Source: an uncultured Lachnospiraceae bacterium (GTDB lineage Bacteria > Bacillota > Clostridia > Lachnospirales > Lachnospiraceae). From it: 64,000 bases of DNA. A program made the position numbers and the translations under genes. A model generated the notes under the pieces. That model had not been told where the DNA came from. It saw nothing but the letters and a program-made list of their open reading frames with translations, and did no database searches. The stretch is taken from assembly GCA_902781895.1 (NCBI GenBank), contig CACZLA010000012.1, positions 47,961 to 111,960 on the forward strand, read 5' to 3'. Shown piece after piece: positions 42,062-51,862 of the stretch; position 1 is the first letter of the stretch; each line of letters opens with the position of its first letter.

Positions 42062-43064
42062 TGAGCTTTTGAAAAATTCGTTATACAGACTGAACCTTCT
42101 CCTGTCACTTATGGATTCGGATGAGTTTAATTATTCCATAAATGAGCTTGTGACTCTGACCGGGATTCCAAAGACTGTTCTTTATGATGATATCATTTCC
42201 ATAATGAGTGATATGGAACTGTCCATAGTTCTTTATGCAGTTGATGAAGACTATGAATCATTTGAATACAGCAAGGAGTTTGTAAAGGCTCTTCATGCCG
42301 GTAAATATGATGATGTGGAGCTGGCAGTAACGGTTCCTTACCAGAAGGATATATCCATAGTCCTTACAAATCGTGAGTTTGTGGCGTTGGAAGATTTTAT
42401 GAAGAGTAATAACCTGAAGCTTATGAGAAAGAAGGATAATTACTTTATCAAAAATAATATATCCGAGATAAATGATCATGATTACAAGATAATGTCAGAG
42501 CTTGCAAGCTATATACAGCAGGGAAAGAGCTGCCTGGTTGTATATGTGTCGAGAGATAAGACCTTGTATAAAAATGTGGTTAAGCCGCTGAAAATAGTTT
42601 TTGATGTGGATAATAACTTTACGTATCTGGCGTTTTATAATGAAAGGATGGCGTTTTACAGACTCGACAGGATAAAGCAGGTGGTGGATGCGACTGGCGA
42701 AGAAGTGGTAATAAGTGATGAGCTTCAGAAGGAGCTGGATGAAAAACTCAGGATACTCTGGGGAGCTGAAAGCAGCGAGCCGGAACATGTTAAGATTAAA
42801 ATATATGATGAGTTCGGAGTGGCCGATAGAGTAAAGCATGATCTGGGGGCTAAGGCAGATGGACATTTTACGGGTCCATTTCCTGCTGAGGACGAAGAGG
42901 TAGAATACTATATATATGAAGATGATGTTATCGGAATAAATAAATTTGCCGCCTGGATACGGTCCTATGGATCCTCCATAATTGTTCTTGAACCCGAAAC
43001 ACTGGCAAGACAGATGGTGGAGTCGGCAGAAAAAAGGATAGGATACTATTCAAAACTCCTTTGA
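42054..43064 (+). CDS. WYL-domain transcriptional regulator, second of a pair
   Basis: A 336-residue protein with the same layout as its neighbour: an N-terminal helix-turn-helix-like part (INELVTLTGIPKTVLYDDI near 25-45), a WYL-type sensor region at about 155-220 (KSCLVVYVSRDKTLYKNVVKPLKIV), and a C-terminal part ending RSYGSSIIVLEPETLARQMVESAEKRI. The shared ending with the upstream protein (SFGSSMEVLEPPELREMM) shows they arose by duplication. Translational coupling suggests a heteromeric regulator. Target genes are unknown. Confidence 0.8.
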   Translation: MNNELLKNSLYRLNLLLSLMDSDEFNYSINELVTLTGIPKTVLYDDIISIMSDMELSIVLYAVDEDYESFEYSKEFVKALHAGKYDDVELAVTVPYQKDISIVLTNREFVALEDFMKSNNLKLMRKKDNYFIKNNISEINDHDYKIMSELASYIQQGKSCLVVYVSRDKTLYKNVVKPLKIVFDVDNNFTYLAFYNERMAFYRLDRIKQVVDATGEEVVISDELQKELDEKLRILWGAESSEPEHVKIKIYDEFGVADRVKHDLGAKADGHFTGPFPAEDEEVEYYIYEDDVIGINKFAAWIRSYGSSIIVLEPETLARQMVESAEKRIGYYSKLL

Positions 43065-43134
43065 ATGCGTGCAAATTATTATCAACATTCTTCCTGTACT
43101 ATATATTATAGAAGAAACAGGGAGGGTGATGAGT

Positions 43135-43479
43135 ATGAAGATTAAGAAAAATATCATGGCATTAACAGGGCTGGTAATTTCCATAACTGCTACAGTTTAT
43201 ATTATTCTTGCAATAACCGGACATAGTGATGGAATGATGATGGTAAAGGGAGTTGCAGGTTCAGTTATATCTCTTATAATCGGCAGAGGACTGGGTTATG
43301 CCTGTAAGTGTGTTCTGGCTATTCTGAGATTCGGGCTTATGCGTATTCCTGTATATCCGTTTGACTTTCTTACATTTATATTAGGTACGGGAGTCGGTGT
43401 TATTATTATCGTGAGTATACCATTTATATTTGTTATTCGAAGTATTATAGATGAAGGTAATGAACTGGCAGTGAATTAG
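43135..43479 (+). CDS. unknown small membrane protein
   Basis: A 114-residue protein with about three hydrophobic segments (IMALTGLVISITATVYIILA, then VAGSVISLIIGRGLGY, then FILGTGVGVIIIVSIPFIFVI). I do not recognise a family. ATG 43135 is 9 bases after GGGAGG; ATG 43129 is closer (3 bases) and less likely; the open frame from 43069 starts within a region without a site. It ends just before the S10 operon leader. Confidence 0.55.
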   Translation: MKIKKNIMALTGLVISITATVYIILAITGHSDGMMMVKGVAGSVISLIIGRGLGYACKCVLAILRFGLMRIPVYPFDFLTFILGTGVGVIIIVSIPFIFVIRSIIDEGNELAVN

Positions 43480-43533
43480 ATTGTCAAAAATCACACAGAT
43501 TTACAGATAAAATAAAAAAACTAAAAATAGTGC

Positions 43534-43562
43534 TTGCATTAGATGGTAAGGTATGGTAATAT
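43534..43562 (+). promoter_or_regulatory. S10 ribosomal operon promoter
   Basis: TTGCAT at 43534-43539 and TAATAT at 43557-43562, spacer 17 bases, preceded by an A-rich tract (43509-43527) of the UP-element kind. It fits the start of the ribosomal supercluster. Confidence 0.7.
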
Positions 43563-43569
43563 GTCTCTT

Positions 43570-43812
43570 GCTGTGACGTTGATAGCGTAGAAGCGGTAGT
43601 TGCTGCTGCAGGAGCAGGTAATATCGTGGAGCGAATGTCAAGTTTCAGAGAAAACTGGCGACAAGTCACTGTACCATACCATCTGACGCGGGTCAGAGAT
43701 GACGGATGAAAATCCGACTTTTTTATGGAAAAGTCAGGAAACACCCGGGATAGTTGTACAGTCACCGCTTGTTGCACATATCAAAAAGTGCGAAAAGGAG
43801 GCGGCTTTTTTT
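43570..43812 (+). promoter_or_regulatory. structured leader of the S10 operon
   Basis: About 240 transcribed bases without a supported gene precede rpsJ. A terminator-like hairpin CGGAT-GAAA-ATCCG followed by ACTTTTTT lies at 43704-43725, and a second T7 run directly precedes the rpsJ ATG after a G-rich stretch. TACCATACC at 43671-43679 is complementary to GGTATGGTA across the promoter (43550-43558). S10 leaders in some bacteria bind L4 and attenuate; whether this one does is unknown. Confidence 0.5.
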
Positions 43813-44124
43813 ATGGCAAATCAAGTAATGAGAATAACACTTAAGGCATATGATCATGAACTTATCGATCAGGCAGCAAAGGATATAGTAGAGGCTGTTA
43901 AGAGTTCAGGTGCAAAGGTCAGCGGACCTGTTCCTATGCCTACAAAGGTTGAAAAGGTTACTATTCTTAGAGCGGTTCACAAGTATAAGGATAGTAGAGA
44001 GCAGTTCGAACAGAGAACTCACAAGAGACTCATCGATGTTGCTCAGCCAAATCAGAAAACAATCGACGTACTTCGTAAGATTGATATTTCTGCCGGAGTA
44101 TATGTTGATATGAGAATGAAATAA
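43813..44124 (+). CDS. rpsJ: 30S ribosomal protein S10
   Basis: S10, 103 residues (start [19 protein letters not shown]; family motif [24 protein letters not shown]). It sits in the 30S head and, as NusE, in antitermination complexes. ATG 43813 is the family start; the frame stays open 38 codons further upstream through the leader, which is not coding. The GGAGG site is 11 bases away across a T run. First gene of the S10-spc-alpha cluster. Confidence 0.97.
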   Translation: MANQVMRITLKAYDHELIDQAAKDIVEAVKSSGAKVSGPVPMPTKVEKVTILRAVHKYKDSREQFEQRTHKRLIDVAQPNQKTIDVLRKIDISAGVYVDMRMK

Positions 44125-44178
44125 TACAGTACCTAATTGACTGCATTTACAAAATTCCTGCATATGAAAATGTAGCAT

Positions 44179-44287
44179 ATTTAGAATGATCATTTCCGGC
44201 ACGGCAAGAACCGGGGTAAAGATGATCCGCTGTAAATTATTTAGAATGATTTCTACCATATAATAAGGTAAGAAATCCGCTGTAAAT
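44179..44287 (+). repeat. two tandem stem-loop units between rpsJ and rplC
   Basis: Both units start with ATTTAGAATGAT and end with ATCCGCTGTAAAT (44179-44237 and 44239-44287). The second holds a clean hairpin GATTTCTACC/GGTAAGAAATC; the first holds GATCATTTCCGG with CCGGGGTAAAGATGATC. They fill most of the 185-base gap. The conserved edges with different stem sequences suggest a selected RNA structure such as a processing or protein-binding site. Confidence 0.75.
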
Positions 44288-44309
44288 CAAATTAGGAGGA
44301 ATTCAGAAA

Positions 44310-44996
44310 ATGAAAAAGGCAATACTTGCAGAAAAAGTTGGAATGACTCAGATCTGGAACGACCAGGGACAGCTCATTCCCGTAACAGTTCTTGCTGCAG
44401 GACCTTGTGAAGTATTACAGGTTAAGACAGTTGAGAATGATGGCTACGAAGCAGTTCAGGTAGGCTTCGGAGAAGTTAAAGAAAAGATAGTAACAAAGGA
44501 CGGTTCTGGAAAGAAAGTAGTTCGTAACCCACATGGAGCTACTAAGGCAGAAGTTGGACGTGCTAAGAAGGTTGGAATTGAACCAAAGAAATTCATCAAA
44601 GAGTTCAAGTTCGAGAATGCTTCTGAGTATGTACCCGGTGAGTCAGTTATCAAGGCTGACATCTTCGCTGAAGGAGATAAGGTTGATGTAACTGCTAAGT
44701 CAAAGGGTAAAGGATACGCAGGTGGTATCAAGAGATATGGTCTTCATTCAGGTCCTTCAGGACATGGTTCAAAGTACCATCGTCACGCAGGTTCAAACGG
44801 TATGGCTTCAGATCCCAGCAAGGTTATGAAGGGTAAGAAGATGCCCGGACATATGGGAGCTGAGCAGGTTACAATACAGAACCTTGAAATTGTTAAGATA
44901 GATGCCGAGAATAACATAATTCTTGTAAGAGGTGCTGTTCCGGGTCCTAAGAAGTCACTCGTTGTTATTAAAGAGTCTGTTAAGGCCGGCGCATAA
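44310..44996 (+). CDS. rplC: 50S ribosomal protein L3
   Basis: L3, 228 residues, about 15-20 longer than many bacterial L3 proteins owing to an inserted charged loop near 55-85. The start [16 protein letters not shown] and the loop [23 protein letters not shown], which reaches the peptidyl transferase centre, are typical. AGGAGG precedes the ATG. Confidence 0.97.
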   Translation: MKKAILAEKVGMTQIWNDQGQLIPVTVLAAGPCEVLQVKTVENDGYEAVQVGFGEVKEKIVTKDGSGKKVVRNPHGATKAEVGRAKKVGIEPKKFIKEFKFENASEYVPGESVIKADIFAEGDKVDVTAKSKGKGYAGGIKRYGLHSGPSGHGSKYHRHAGSNGMASDPSKVMKGKKMPGHMGAEQVTIQNLEIVKIDAENNIILVRGAVPGPKKSLVVIKESVKAGA

Positions 44997-45020
44997 GACT
45001 TACGGAAGGAGGATTAAGAA

Positions 45021-45641
45021 ATGGCAACAGTATCAGTATTTAACACTGAAGGTAAAGAAGTTGAGAAGTTAGATCTTAACGACGCTATATTCGGTGTAGA
45101 TATAAATGAAGGAATTGTTCATAAGGCTGTAGTTGCTCACCTTGCTGCTAAGCGTCAGGGTACACAGAGCGCACTTACACGTTCAGAGGTTCGTGGTGGT
45201 GGAAGAAAGCCTTGGAGACAGAAGGGAACAGGTCATGCAAGACAGGGTTCCATCAGAGCTCCTCAGTGGACAGGCGGTGGTGTTGTATTTGCACCAAAGC
45301 CAAGAGATTATTCACAGAAGATAAATAAGAAAGAAGCACGTCTTGCTCTTTTCTCAGCTCTTACAGCTAAGGTTAATGATGACAAGCTCATCGTACTTGA
45401 CAGCCTTACAATGGACGAGCCAAAGACAAAGGAGTTTGCACAGATCCTTGACAATGTTAAGGCATCTAAGGCACTTGTCATTACAGAGGGAGACAGCAAG
45501 AACGTTATCCTTTCAGCTAGAAACATTCCGGACGTAAAGACCGAAGCCAGAGAAGCAATCAATGTTTATGACATTCTTAAGTATGATAGTCTTATCATGA
45601 CAAAGGATGCCGTTAAGGCTTTAGAGGAGGTGTACGCATAA
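45021..45641 (+). CDS. rplD: 50S ribosomal protein L4
   Basis: L4, 206 residues. The extended loop that lines the exit tunnel is visible as [19 protein letters not shown] near 65-83, followed by GGGVVFAP. Its stop shares a base with the rplW start (TAATG). In some bacteria L4 also represses this operon. Confidence 0.97.
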   Translation: MATVSVFNTEGKEVEKLDLNDAIFGVDINEGIVHKAVVAHLAAKRQGTQSALTRSEVRGGGRKPWRQKGTGHARQGSIRAPQWTGGGVVFAPKPRDYSQKINKKEARLALFSALTAKVNDDKLIVLDSLTMDEPKTKEFAQILDNVKASKALVITEGDSKNVILSARNIPDVKTEAREAINVYDILKYDSLIMTKDAVKALEEVYA

Positions 45642-45940
45642 TGGCAGATCTTAAGTATTACGACGTTATATTAAAACCGGTTCTTACTGAGAAAAGTATG
45701 AACGCAATGGTAGAGAAGAAGTACACATTCCTTGTTCATCCGGACGCAAACAAGTCTCAGATCAAAGAAGCAGTTGAGAAGATGTTCGATGGCGCTAAGG
45801 TTGCTAAAGTAAACGTTATGAACTGCGAAGGTAAGACAAAGAGACGTGGAATGGTATACGGAAAGACATCAAAGAGCAAGAAGGCATATGTACAGCTTAC
45901 AGCTGACAGTGCAGATATAGAGCTTTTTGAGGGTCTGTAG
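45641..45940 (+). CDS. rplW: 50S ribosomal protein L23
   Basis: L23, 99 residues ([15 protein letters not shown] at the start, [18 protein letters not shown] near 32). It lies at the tunnel exit and docks trigger factor and SRP. Coupled to rplD by a TAATG overlap. Confidence 0.97.
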   Translation: MADLKYYDVILKPVLTEKSMNAMVEKKYTFLVHPDANKSQIKEAVEKMFDGAKVAKVNVMNCEGKTKRRGMVYGKTSKSKKAYVQLTADSADIELFEGL

Positions 45941-45971
45941 AATAGACGGATAGTTTGAAAGGAGAAACAAG

Positions 45972-46814
45972 ATGGGAATCAAAGTATATAATCCATATAC
46001 ACCTTCCAGAAGGAATATGACCGGTCTTGATTTTGACGTAATCACAACAGATAAGCCTGAGAAGTCTCTTCTCGCTAAGAAGAGCAAGACAGCAGGTCGT
46101 AACAATCAGGGAAAGATTACTGTCAGACATCATGGTGGCGGAAACAGACAGAAATACAGAATCATAGATTTTAAGCGTAATAAAGATGATATACCTGCAA
46201 AGGTAACTACTATAGAGTATGATCCTAACAGAACAGCTAACATAGCTCTTCTCGTTTATGCTGATGGTACAAAGACTTATATCCTTGCACCTGCAGGACT
46301 TAAGGTTGGAGATACTCTTATGAACGGACCTGAGGCAGAAGTAAAGGTAGGTAACTGCCTTCCACTTGCAAACATTCCTGTAGGTACAGAAGTTCACAAT
46401 ATCGAGCTTGTACCTGGTAAGGGTGGACAGCTTGTTCGTTCAGCAGGTAATTCAGCACAGCTCATGGCAAGAGAAGGAAAGTATGCAACACTTCGTCTTC
46501 CTTCAGGAGAGATGAGATATGTACCTATCATGTCAAGAGCAACTATCGGATCAGTAGGAAATGGTGAGCACAGCCTTGTAAATATCGGTAAGGCTGGACG
46601 TAAGCGTCACATGGGTATCCGCCCTACAGTTCGTGGATCTGTTATGAACCCTAATGACCATCCACACGGTGGTGGTGAAGGTAGAGCACCTATCGGTAGA
46701 CCGGGTCCTTCTACACCTTGGGGTAAGCCGGCACTTGGACTTAAGACGAGAAAGAAGAAGAATAAGTCCAACAAGATGATCATCAGAAACAGATTAGGTA
46801 AGAATGTTAAGTAA
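45972..46814 (+). CDS. rplB: 50S ribosomal protein L2
   Basis: L2, 280 residues. Typical sequences are [22 protein letters not shown] near 43 and the conserved active-site-proximal GVAMNP-like stretch, here [23 protein letters not shown] near 221. It supports subunit joining and the peptidyl transferase centre. Confidence 0.97.
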   Translation: MGIKVYNPYTPSRRNMTGLDFDVITTDKPEKSLLAKKSKTAGRNNQGKITVRHHGGGNRQKYRIIDFKRNKDDIPAKVTTIEYDPNRTANIALLVYADGTKTYILAPAGLKVGDTLMNGPEAEVKVGNCLPLANIPVGTEVHNIELVPGKGGQLVRSAGNSAQLMAREGKYATLRLPSGEMRYVPIMSRATIGSVGNGEHSLVNIGKAGRKRHMGIRPTVRGSVMNPNDHPHGGGEGRAPIGRPGPSTPWGKPALGLKTRKKKNKSNKMIIRNRLGKNVK

Positions 46815-46825
46815 GGAGGAAAACC

Positions 46826-47101
46826 ATGGCACGATCACTTAAGAAAGGCCCTTTTGCAGATGCAAGTCTGCTCAAGAAGATTGATGAACTTAATAAGAAT
46901 GACCAGAAGGAAGTTATTAAGACATGGTCAAGACGTTCAACTATCTTCCCTTCATTTGTTGGACATACAATAGCAGTACATAATGGTAGAACACATATTC
47001 CTGTATATGTAACAGAGGATATGGTAGGCCACAAACTCGGTGAGTTCGTTGCTACAAGAACTTACAGAGGACATGGCAAGGATGAGAAGAAGGGTAGATA
47101 A
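46826..47101 (+). CDS. rpsS: 30S ribosomal protein S19
   Basis: S19, 91 residues ([43 protein letters not shown]). It is in the head of the small subunit next to S13. AGGAGG is present before the ATG. Confidence 0.97.
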   Translation: MARSLKKGPFADASLLKKIDELNKNDQKEVIKTWSRRSTIFPSFVGHTIAVHNGRTHIPVYVTEDMVGHKLGEFVATRTYRGHGKDEKKGR

Positions 47102-47114
47102 GGAGGAGTAGGAA

Positions 47115-47501
47115 ATGGCAAAAGGACATAGATCTCAAGTCAAAAGAGAGAGAAATGAGAATAAAGATACAAGACCTTCAGCTAAGATTTCTTACGCTAG
47201 GGTTTCTGTAACAAAAGCATGTTTCGTACTGGATGTCATCAGAGGAAAAGATGTAAACGAAGCTCTTGCTATCCTGCAGTATAACAATCGTAAGGGTTCA
47301 AAGATTATCTACAAGCTGCTTAAGTCAGCTGTAGCTAATGCCGAGAACAACAGTGGTCTTAAGGCTGAGAACCTCTATGTTGCAGAGTGCTTTGCAAACA
47401 AAGGACCTACAATGAAGAGAATCCACCCAAGAGCACAGGGTAGAGCTTACAGGATTGAGAAGAAAACAAGCCACATTACAGTAGTGCTTGACGAAAGATA
47501 G
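47115..47501 (+). CDS. rplV: 50S ribosomal protein L22
   Basis: L22, 128 residues with the tunnel-lining hairpin near [24 protein letters not shown]. The first ~20 residues ([20 protein letters not shown]) are a basic extension relative to the shortest L22 proteins, as in other Lachnospiraceae. Confidence 0.96.
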   Translation: MAKGHRSQVKRERNENKDTRPSAKISYARVSVTKACFVLDVIRGKDVNEALAILQYNNRKGSKIIYKLLKSAVANAENNSGLKAENLYVAECFANKGPTMKRIHPRAQGRAYRIEKKTSHITVVLDER

Positions 47502-47511
47502 GAGGAAAGCA

Positions 47512-48174
47512 ATGGGTCAGAAAGTTAATCCACACGGACTGAGAGTTGGTGTTATCAAGGATTGGAATTCAAAGTGGTATGCTGATACAAAGAACGATGA
47601 ATTCGCAAACAACCTTGTTGAAGACTACAACATAAGAAAATATCTTAAGAAAAGACTTTATGATGCAAGCATTTCAAAAATAGATATTGAAAGAACAAGA
47701 GACAGAGTTAAGATCAGCCTGTATACAGCTAAGCCCGGTATTGTTATCGGAAAGGGTGGAGCTGAGATTGAGAAGCTTAAGGGCGACGTTCAGAAGCTTA
47801 CAAAGAAGAAACTGATCATTGATGTAAAGGAAATCAAGAAACCGGATACAGACGCACAGCTCGTTGCTGAGAATATCGCTAAGCAGCTTGAGGATCGTAT
47901 CTCATTCCGTAGAGCTATGAAGTCCTGCATGGGTAGAGCTATGAAGGGTGGAGTTCTTGGAATCAAGACAAGTGTGTCAGGACGTCTTGGTGGTGCTGAT
48001 ATGGCAAGAACAGAGTCATATAGTGAGGGAACAATTCCTCTTCAGACTCTTCGTGCCGACATCGACTATGGTTTTGCTGAGGCTGATACAACCTACGGTA
48101 AGGTAGGAGTTAAGACCTGGATTTACCATGGTGAGGTACTTCCAACTAAGAGTAAGAAGGAAGGAGCGAAATAA
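47512..48174 (+). CDS. rpsC: 30S ribosomal protein S3
   Basis: S3, 220 residues: [15 protein letters not shown] start, KH domain with [12 protein letters not shown] near 75, and C-terminal ALGMKGGVLG-type segment. ATG 47512 is the family start with AGGAGG ahead; the frame is open slightly upstream into the end of rplV but not used. Confidence 0.97.
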   Translation: MGQKVNPHGLRVGVIKDWNSKWYADTKNDEFANNLVEDYNIRKYLKKRLYDASISKIDIERTRDRVKISLYTAKPGIVIGKGGAEIEKLKGDVQKLTKKKLIIDVKEIKKPDTDAQLVAENIAKQLEDRISFRRAMKSCMGRAMKGGVLGIKTSVSGRLGGADMARTESYSEGTIPLQTLRADIDYGFAEADTTYGKVGVKTWIYHGEVLPTKSKKEGAK

Positions 48175-48176
48175 CT

Positions 48177-48605
48177 ATGTTAATGCCAAAGAGAGTAAAA
48201 TATCGTAAGCAGCAGCGTGGTTCAATGAAGGGTAAGGCTACAAGAGGTAATAAGCTTCATCGTGGAGAGTATGGAATCATAGCTATGCAGCCTGCTTGGA
48301 TAAAGTCAAATCAGATAGAGGCAGCCAGAGTTGCCATCACACGTCACCTTAGACGTGAAGGTAAGGTTTGGATTGATATGTTCCCTGATAAGCCTGTTAC
48401 ATCAAAGCCTATCGGAGTACGTATGGGATCCGGAAAGGGTGCCGTTGAATATTGGGTAGCTGTAGTTAAGCCGGGAAGAGTTCTTTTCGAGGTTGCCGGA
48501 GTACCGGAGGAGAAAGCAAGAGAAGCGCTCAGACTTGCTACACATAAGCTTCCTATCAAGTGTAAGATAGTTTCAAAGGCTGATCTGGAAGGAGGTAATG
48601 AATAG
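48177..48605 (+). CDS. rplP: 50S ribosomal protein L16
   Basis: L16, 142 residues ([19 protein letters not shown] start; [20 protein letters not shown] near 84). It helps position tRNA at the A site. The stop overlaps the rpmC start by one base. Confidence 0.97.
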   Translation: MLMPKRVKYRKQQRGSMKGKATRGNKLHRGEYGIIAMQPAWIKSNQIEAARVAITRHLRREGKVWIDMFPDKPVTSKPIGVRMGSGKGAVEYWVAVVKPGRVLFEVAGVPEEKAREALRLATHKLPIKCKIVSKADLEGGNE

Positions 48606-48808
48606 TGAAAACTAAAGAATTTATCGAAGAGTTAAAGTCTAAGTCAGTTGACGAGTTAAACACAGAGCTCGTAGATGCTAAAAAAGAACTGTTCAACCTC
48701 AAGTTCCAGAATGCAACAAATCAGCTGGAGAATACAGGTAGAATAAAAGAAGTCAGAAGAAATATTGCTCGTATTCAGACTGTTATAGCTGAAAAGGCAC
48801 ATGCTTAA
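48605..48808 (+). CDS. rpmC: 50S ribosomal protein L29
   Basis: L29, 67 residues, starts at GTG 48605 (KTKEFIEELKSKSVDEL; LKFQNATNQLENTGRIKEVRRNIARI). AAGGAGG lies upstream within the end of rplP. It is at the tunnel exit beside L23. Confidence 0.96.
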   Translation: MKTKEFIEELKSKSVDELNTELVDAKKELFNLKFQNATNQLENTGRIKEVRRNIARIQTVIAEKAHA

Positions 48809-48832
48809 TCGGTGATGGAAAGGAGATAAACA

Positions 48833-49087
48833 ATGGAAAGAAATTTACGTAAAACACGTGTTGGTCTTGTTACAAGCGCCAAGATGGATAAGACTATTGT
48901 TGTTTCAATCATCGACAATGTTAAGCATCCGCTTTATGGCAAGATCGTAAAGAGAACATATAAGCTCAAGGCACATGATGAGAACAATGAGTGCAAAAAG
49001 GGCGATAGAGTAAGAGTAATGGAGACAAGACCTCTCTCAAAGGATAAGAGATGGAGACTTGTTGAGATTATCGAGAGAGCTAAGTAA
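48833..49087 (+). CDS. rpsQ: 30S ribosomal protein S17
   Basis: S17, 84 residues, OB-fold rRNA-binding protein ([39 protein letters not shown]). AAAGGAG precedes the ATG. Confidence 0.97.
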   Translation: MERNLRKTRVGLVTSAKMDKTIVVSIIDNVKHPLYGKIVKRTYKLKAHDENNECKKGDRVRVMETRPLSKDKRWRLVEIIERAK

Positions 49088-49101
49088 GGAGGTCGGAGAA
49101 C

Positions 49102-49470
49102 ATGATACAGCAGGAATCAAGACTTAAGGTTGCCGACAACACAGGTGCTAAGGAACTCCTTTGCATCAGAGTACTTGGCGGATCAACCAGAAGATATGCC
49201 AATATCGGTGACATCATTGTAGCAACTGTTAAGGAAGCTACACCTGGTGGAACTGTAAAGAAGGGCGATGTTGTTAAGGCTGTTGTAGTTCGTACTAAGC
49301 ATGGATCACATCGTAAGGACGGAAGCTACATCAGATTTGACGAGAACGCTGCGGTTATTATCAAGGACGATAACAATCCAAAGGGAACACGTATATTCGG
49401 ACCAGTTGCAAGAGAGCTTAGAGAGAAGAAATTCATGAAGATCATCTCACTTGCACCTGAGGTACTTTAA
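49102..49470 (+). CDS. rplN: 50S ribosomal protein L14
   Basis: L14, 122 residues ([28 protein letters not shown]). It lies at the subunit interface. AAGGAGG precedes the ATG. Confidence 0.98.
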   Translation: MIQQESRLKVADNTGAKELLCIRVLGGSTRRYANIGDIIVATVKEATPGGTVKKGDVVKAVVVRTKHGSHRKDGSYIRFDENAAVIIKDDNNPKGTRIFGPVARELREKKFMKIISLAPEVL

Positions 49471-49482
49471 GGAGGTAGCATC

Positions 49483-49800
49483 GTGGCAACATCAAAGATC
49501 AAGAAGGGTGACCTTGTAAAGGTTATCGCCGGAAAAGATAAGGATAAGGAAGGCAAGGTGCTTTCAGTTGATGTAAAGAACGGTAAGGTTATCGTTGAGG
49601 GCGTCAACATGGTATTTAAGCATTCAAAGCCAAGCTATTCTAATCAGCAGGGTGGTATCATTGAGAAGGAAGCACCTATCGATATATCAAACGTTATGTA
49701 CCTTTATAAGGGTCAGCCTGTACGAGTTGGCTTTACCGGAACCCAGAAGGATAAGAAGAGAGTAGCCAAGGTAAATGGCAAGCTTGAGAAAATAGATTAA
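49483..49800 (+). CDS. rplX: 50S ribosomal protein L24
   Basis: L24, 105 residues with a KOW motif ([23 protein letters not shown]). It starts at GTG 49483 after AAGGAGG. L24 starts 50S assembly. Confidence 0.97.
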   Translation: MATSKIKKGDLVKVIAGKDKDKEGKVLSVDVKNGKVIVEGVNMVFKHSKPSYSNQQGGIIEKEAPIDISNVMYLYKGQPVRVGFTGTQKDKKRVAKVNGKLEKID

Positions 49801-49821
49801 TCTTGGAAGGAGGAAAATACA

Positions 49822-50361
49822 TTGAGTAGATTAAGAGACACATATGAGAACGAAATCAAAAAAGCAATGACAGACAAGTTCGGCTACAAGAATGTTATGC
49901 AGGTTCCAAGATTAGAGAAGATAGTCATCAACATGGGTGTTGGTGAGGCTAAGGAGAACAGTAAGATTCTTGAGTCAGCAGTAAAGGATCTGACTACTAT
50001 ATCAGGTCAGAAGCCGGTTATTACTAAAGCTAAGAAGTCAGTAGCTAACTTCAAGCTTCGTGAGGGCATGCCTATCGGATGTAAGGTTACACTTCGTGGT
50101 GAGAGAATGTATGAGTTTGCAGACAGACTTGTAAACCTTGCACTTCCACGAGTTCGTGACTTCCGTGGTGTAAGCGCTGAGTCATTCGACGGAAGAGGAA
50201 ACTATGCACTTGGTATCAAGGAGCAGATCATCTTCCCTGAGATTGAGTATGATAAGGTAGACAAGGTTAGGGGAATGGATATCATTTTCGTAACTACAGC
50301 AAATACTGATGAAGAGGCAAGAGAGCTTCTCAGACTCTTCGGTATGCCATTCAAGAGGTAA
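49822..50361 (+). CDS. rplE: 50S ribosomal protein L5
   Basis: L5, 179 residues, starts at TTG 49822 ([23 protein letters not shown]), with AAGGAGG upstream. It binds 5S rRNA and contacts the P-site tRNA. Confidence 0.97.
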   Translation: MSRLRDTYENEIKKAMTDKFGYKNVMQVPRLEKIVINMGVGEAKENSKILESAVKDLTTISGQKPVITKAKKSVANFKLREGMPIGCKVTLRGERMYEFADRLVNLALPRVRDFRGVSAESFDGRGNYALGIKEQIIFPEIEYDKVDKVRGMDIIFVTTANTDEEARELLRLFGMPFKR

Positions 50362-50374
50362 GGAGGAATAAACT

Positions 50375-50560
50375 ATGGCTAAGACAGCTATGAAGGTAAA
50401 ACAGCAGAGAAAGCAGAAGTTCTCTACAAGAGAGTATTCACGTTGCAAGATCTGTGGTAGACCACATGCATACCTCAGAAAGTATGGTATCTGCAGAGTA
50501 TGTTTCAGAGAACTTGCTTATAATGGAGATATTCCGGGCGTACGCAAGGCGTCTTGGTAA
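50375..50560 (+). CDS. rpsN: 30S ribosomal protein S14, zinc-binding type Z
   Basis: S14, 61 residues, the short zinc form: [21 protein letters not shown] carries the C-x2-C-x12-C-x2-C zinc ligands. A 129-base gap with hairpins follows before rpsH, where most genomes have only a few bases. Confidence 0.97.
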   Translation: MAKTAMKVKQQRKQKFSTREYSRCKICGRPHAYLRKYGICRVCFRELAYNGDIPGVRKASW

Positions 50561-50655
50561 GAGGCTTCCCCTTGAGGGCGCTACTTGCCGGGGGCAAGTG
50601 CTTAGCGCGCCGAAAAGGCCAAGCTGTCAGCGAAGCTGACTGATGAGGTGAAATC
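50561..50655. repeat. hairpin island between rpsN and rpsH
   Basis: GCGCTA (50578-50583) pairs with TAGCGC (50603-50608) around ACTTGCC-GGG-GGCAAGT (50583-50599), then GTCAGC-GAA-GCTGAC is perfect at 50626-50640. GC-rich unlike the flanking genes, and inside a co-transcribed ribosomal operon. Confidence 0.85.
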
Positions 50656-50689
50656 TGTTGTTTTATAAATAATATGGAGGTAATAAATA

Positions 50690-51091
50690 ATGGCAATAAG
50701 CGATCCAATTGCAGATATGCTTACAAGAATACGTAATGCAAATACTGCGAAGCATGATACAGTAGATATACCTGCATCTAAGATGAAGCAGGCGATTGCA
50801 AAGATCCTTCTTGACGAGGGATATGTTAGTGCCGTTGAAACTGTTAAAGAAGGTAACTTCGATGTGATCAGAATCACACTTAAATATGGTAAGGATAAGA
50901 ACGAGAGAGTTATTAAGGGTCTCAAGAGAATATCTAAGCCGGGACTTAGAGAGTATGCTGATACAGAGAACCTTCCAAAGGTACTTGGAGGAATGGGTAC
51001 AGCAATCATCTCAACCAACAAGGGTGTTCTTACAGATAAGGAAGCTCGTAAGCAGAATGTTGGTGGTGAAGTGCTCGCATTTATTTGGTAG
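50690..51091 (+). CDS. rpsH: 30S ribosomal protein S8
   Basis: S8, 133 residues ([48 protein letters not shown] at the end). In E. coli S8 represses the spc operon. Hairpin islands flank this gene on both sides. Confidence 0.97.
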   Translation: MAISDPIADMLTRIRNANTAKHDTVDIPASKMKQAIAKILLDEGYVSAVETVKEGNFDVIRITLKYGKDKNERVIKGLKRISKPGLREYADTENLPKVLGGMGTAIISTNKGVLTDKEARKQNVGGEVLAFIW

Positions 51092-51093
51092 AG

Positions 51094-51235
51094 TTCAAGA
51101 TTTGCTTTGCAAATCTTGAACAGTAGGAAAAACTCGAAGAGTTTTTCCGTAGTTAGCCGCAGTGCCTTGTGGGCACCGGCGTGCCCCAGGGCTCGATTCA
51201 GAAGGAATCGAGTTGGCTGTGTTTCAGTCGAGCCC
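51094..51235. repeat. hairpin island between rpsH and rplF
   Basis: Perfect hairpins in a row: TTCAAGATTTGC-TTT-GCAAATCTTGAA (51094-51120), GGAAAAACTC-GAA-GAGTTTTTCC (51126-51148), GTGCC/GGCAC near 51162-51176, CTCGATTC/GAATCGAG (51192-51212), and GGGCTCGA/TCGAGCCC (51190-51197 and 51228-51235). The first two could end transcription partly, but there is no long T run. The gap to rplF is 212 bases, far longer than normal. Confidence 0.88.
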
Positions 51236-51303
51236 AGGGCAGGCGGCGTAAACTGAGTTGGTTATTATAAATAACTTTGAATAATAATAGGAGGAAAGGC
51301 AAA

Positions 51304-51843
51304 ATGTCACGTATCGGTAAAATGCCTATCGCTGTACCTGCTGGTGTAACAGTAGATATAGCAGAAAATAATAAGGTGACAGTCAAGGGTCCTAAGGGAG
51401 AACTCAGCAGAGCTCTTGCTCCTGAGATGGAGATTAAGATGGACGGTGATACAATCACTGTTACAAGACCTAATGACTTAAAAAGAAACAGAGCTCTTCA
51501 CGGGCTTACAAGAACACTTCTTAACAACATGATCATCGGTGTTACTGATGGTTATACAAAGACTCTTGAGGTTAACGGAGTTGGTTACAGAGCTGCAAAG
51601 CAGGGTAAGAAGCTTGTACTCAATCTTGGATATTCACATCCGGTTGAGATGGAAGATCCAGAAGGACTTGAGACAAAGGTAGAAGATAACAAGATCGTAG
51701 TATCAGGTATTGATAAAGAGAAGGTTGGACAGTATGCAGCAGAGATACGTTCAACAAGAACTCCTGAGCCATATAAGGGCAAGGGTATCAAGTATGACTA
51801 TGAGGTTATTAGACGTAAGGTCGGTAAGGCCGGTAAGAAGTAA
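51304..51843 (+). CDS. rplF: 50S ribosomal protein L6
   Basis: L6, 179 residues ([55 protein letters not shown] near the end). ATG 51304 has AGGAGG 9 bases upstream; the frame is open from 51277 but that codon lies before the site. Confidence 0.97.
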   Translation: MSRIGKMPIAVPAGVTVDIAENNKVTVKGPKGELSRALAPEMEIKMDGDTITVTRPNDLKRNRALHGLTRTLLNNMIIGVTDGYTKTLEVNGVGYRAAKQGKKLVLNLGYSHPVEMEDPEGLETKVEDNKIVVSGIDKEKVGQYAAEIRSTRTPEPYKGKGIKYDYEVIRRKVGKAGKK

Positions 51844-51862
51844 GATAAGGAGAGAGTAAGAT

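Noticed and set aside
43699-43812. N-terminal extension of S10
   Set aside because: The frame is open upstream of rpsJ but covers the leader hairpin; S10 starts at MANQ in the family.
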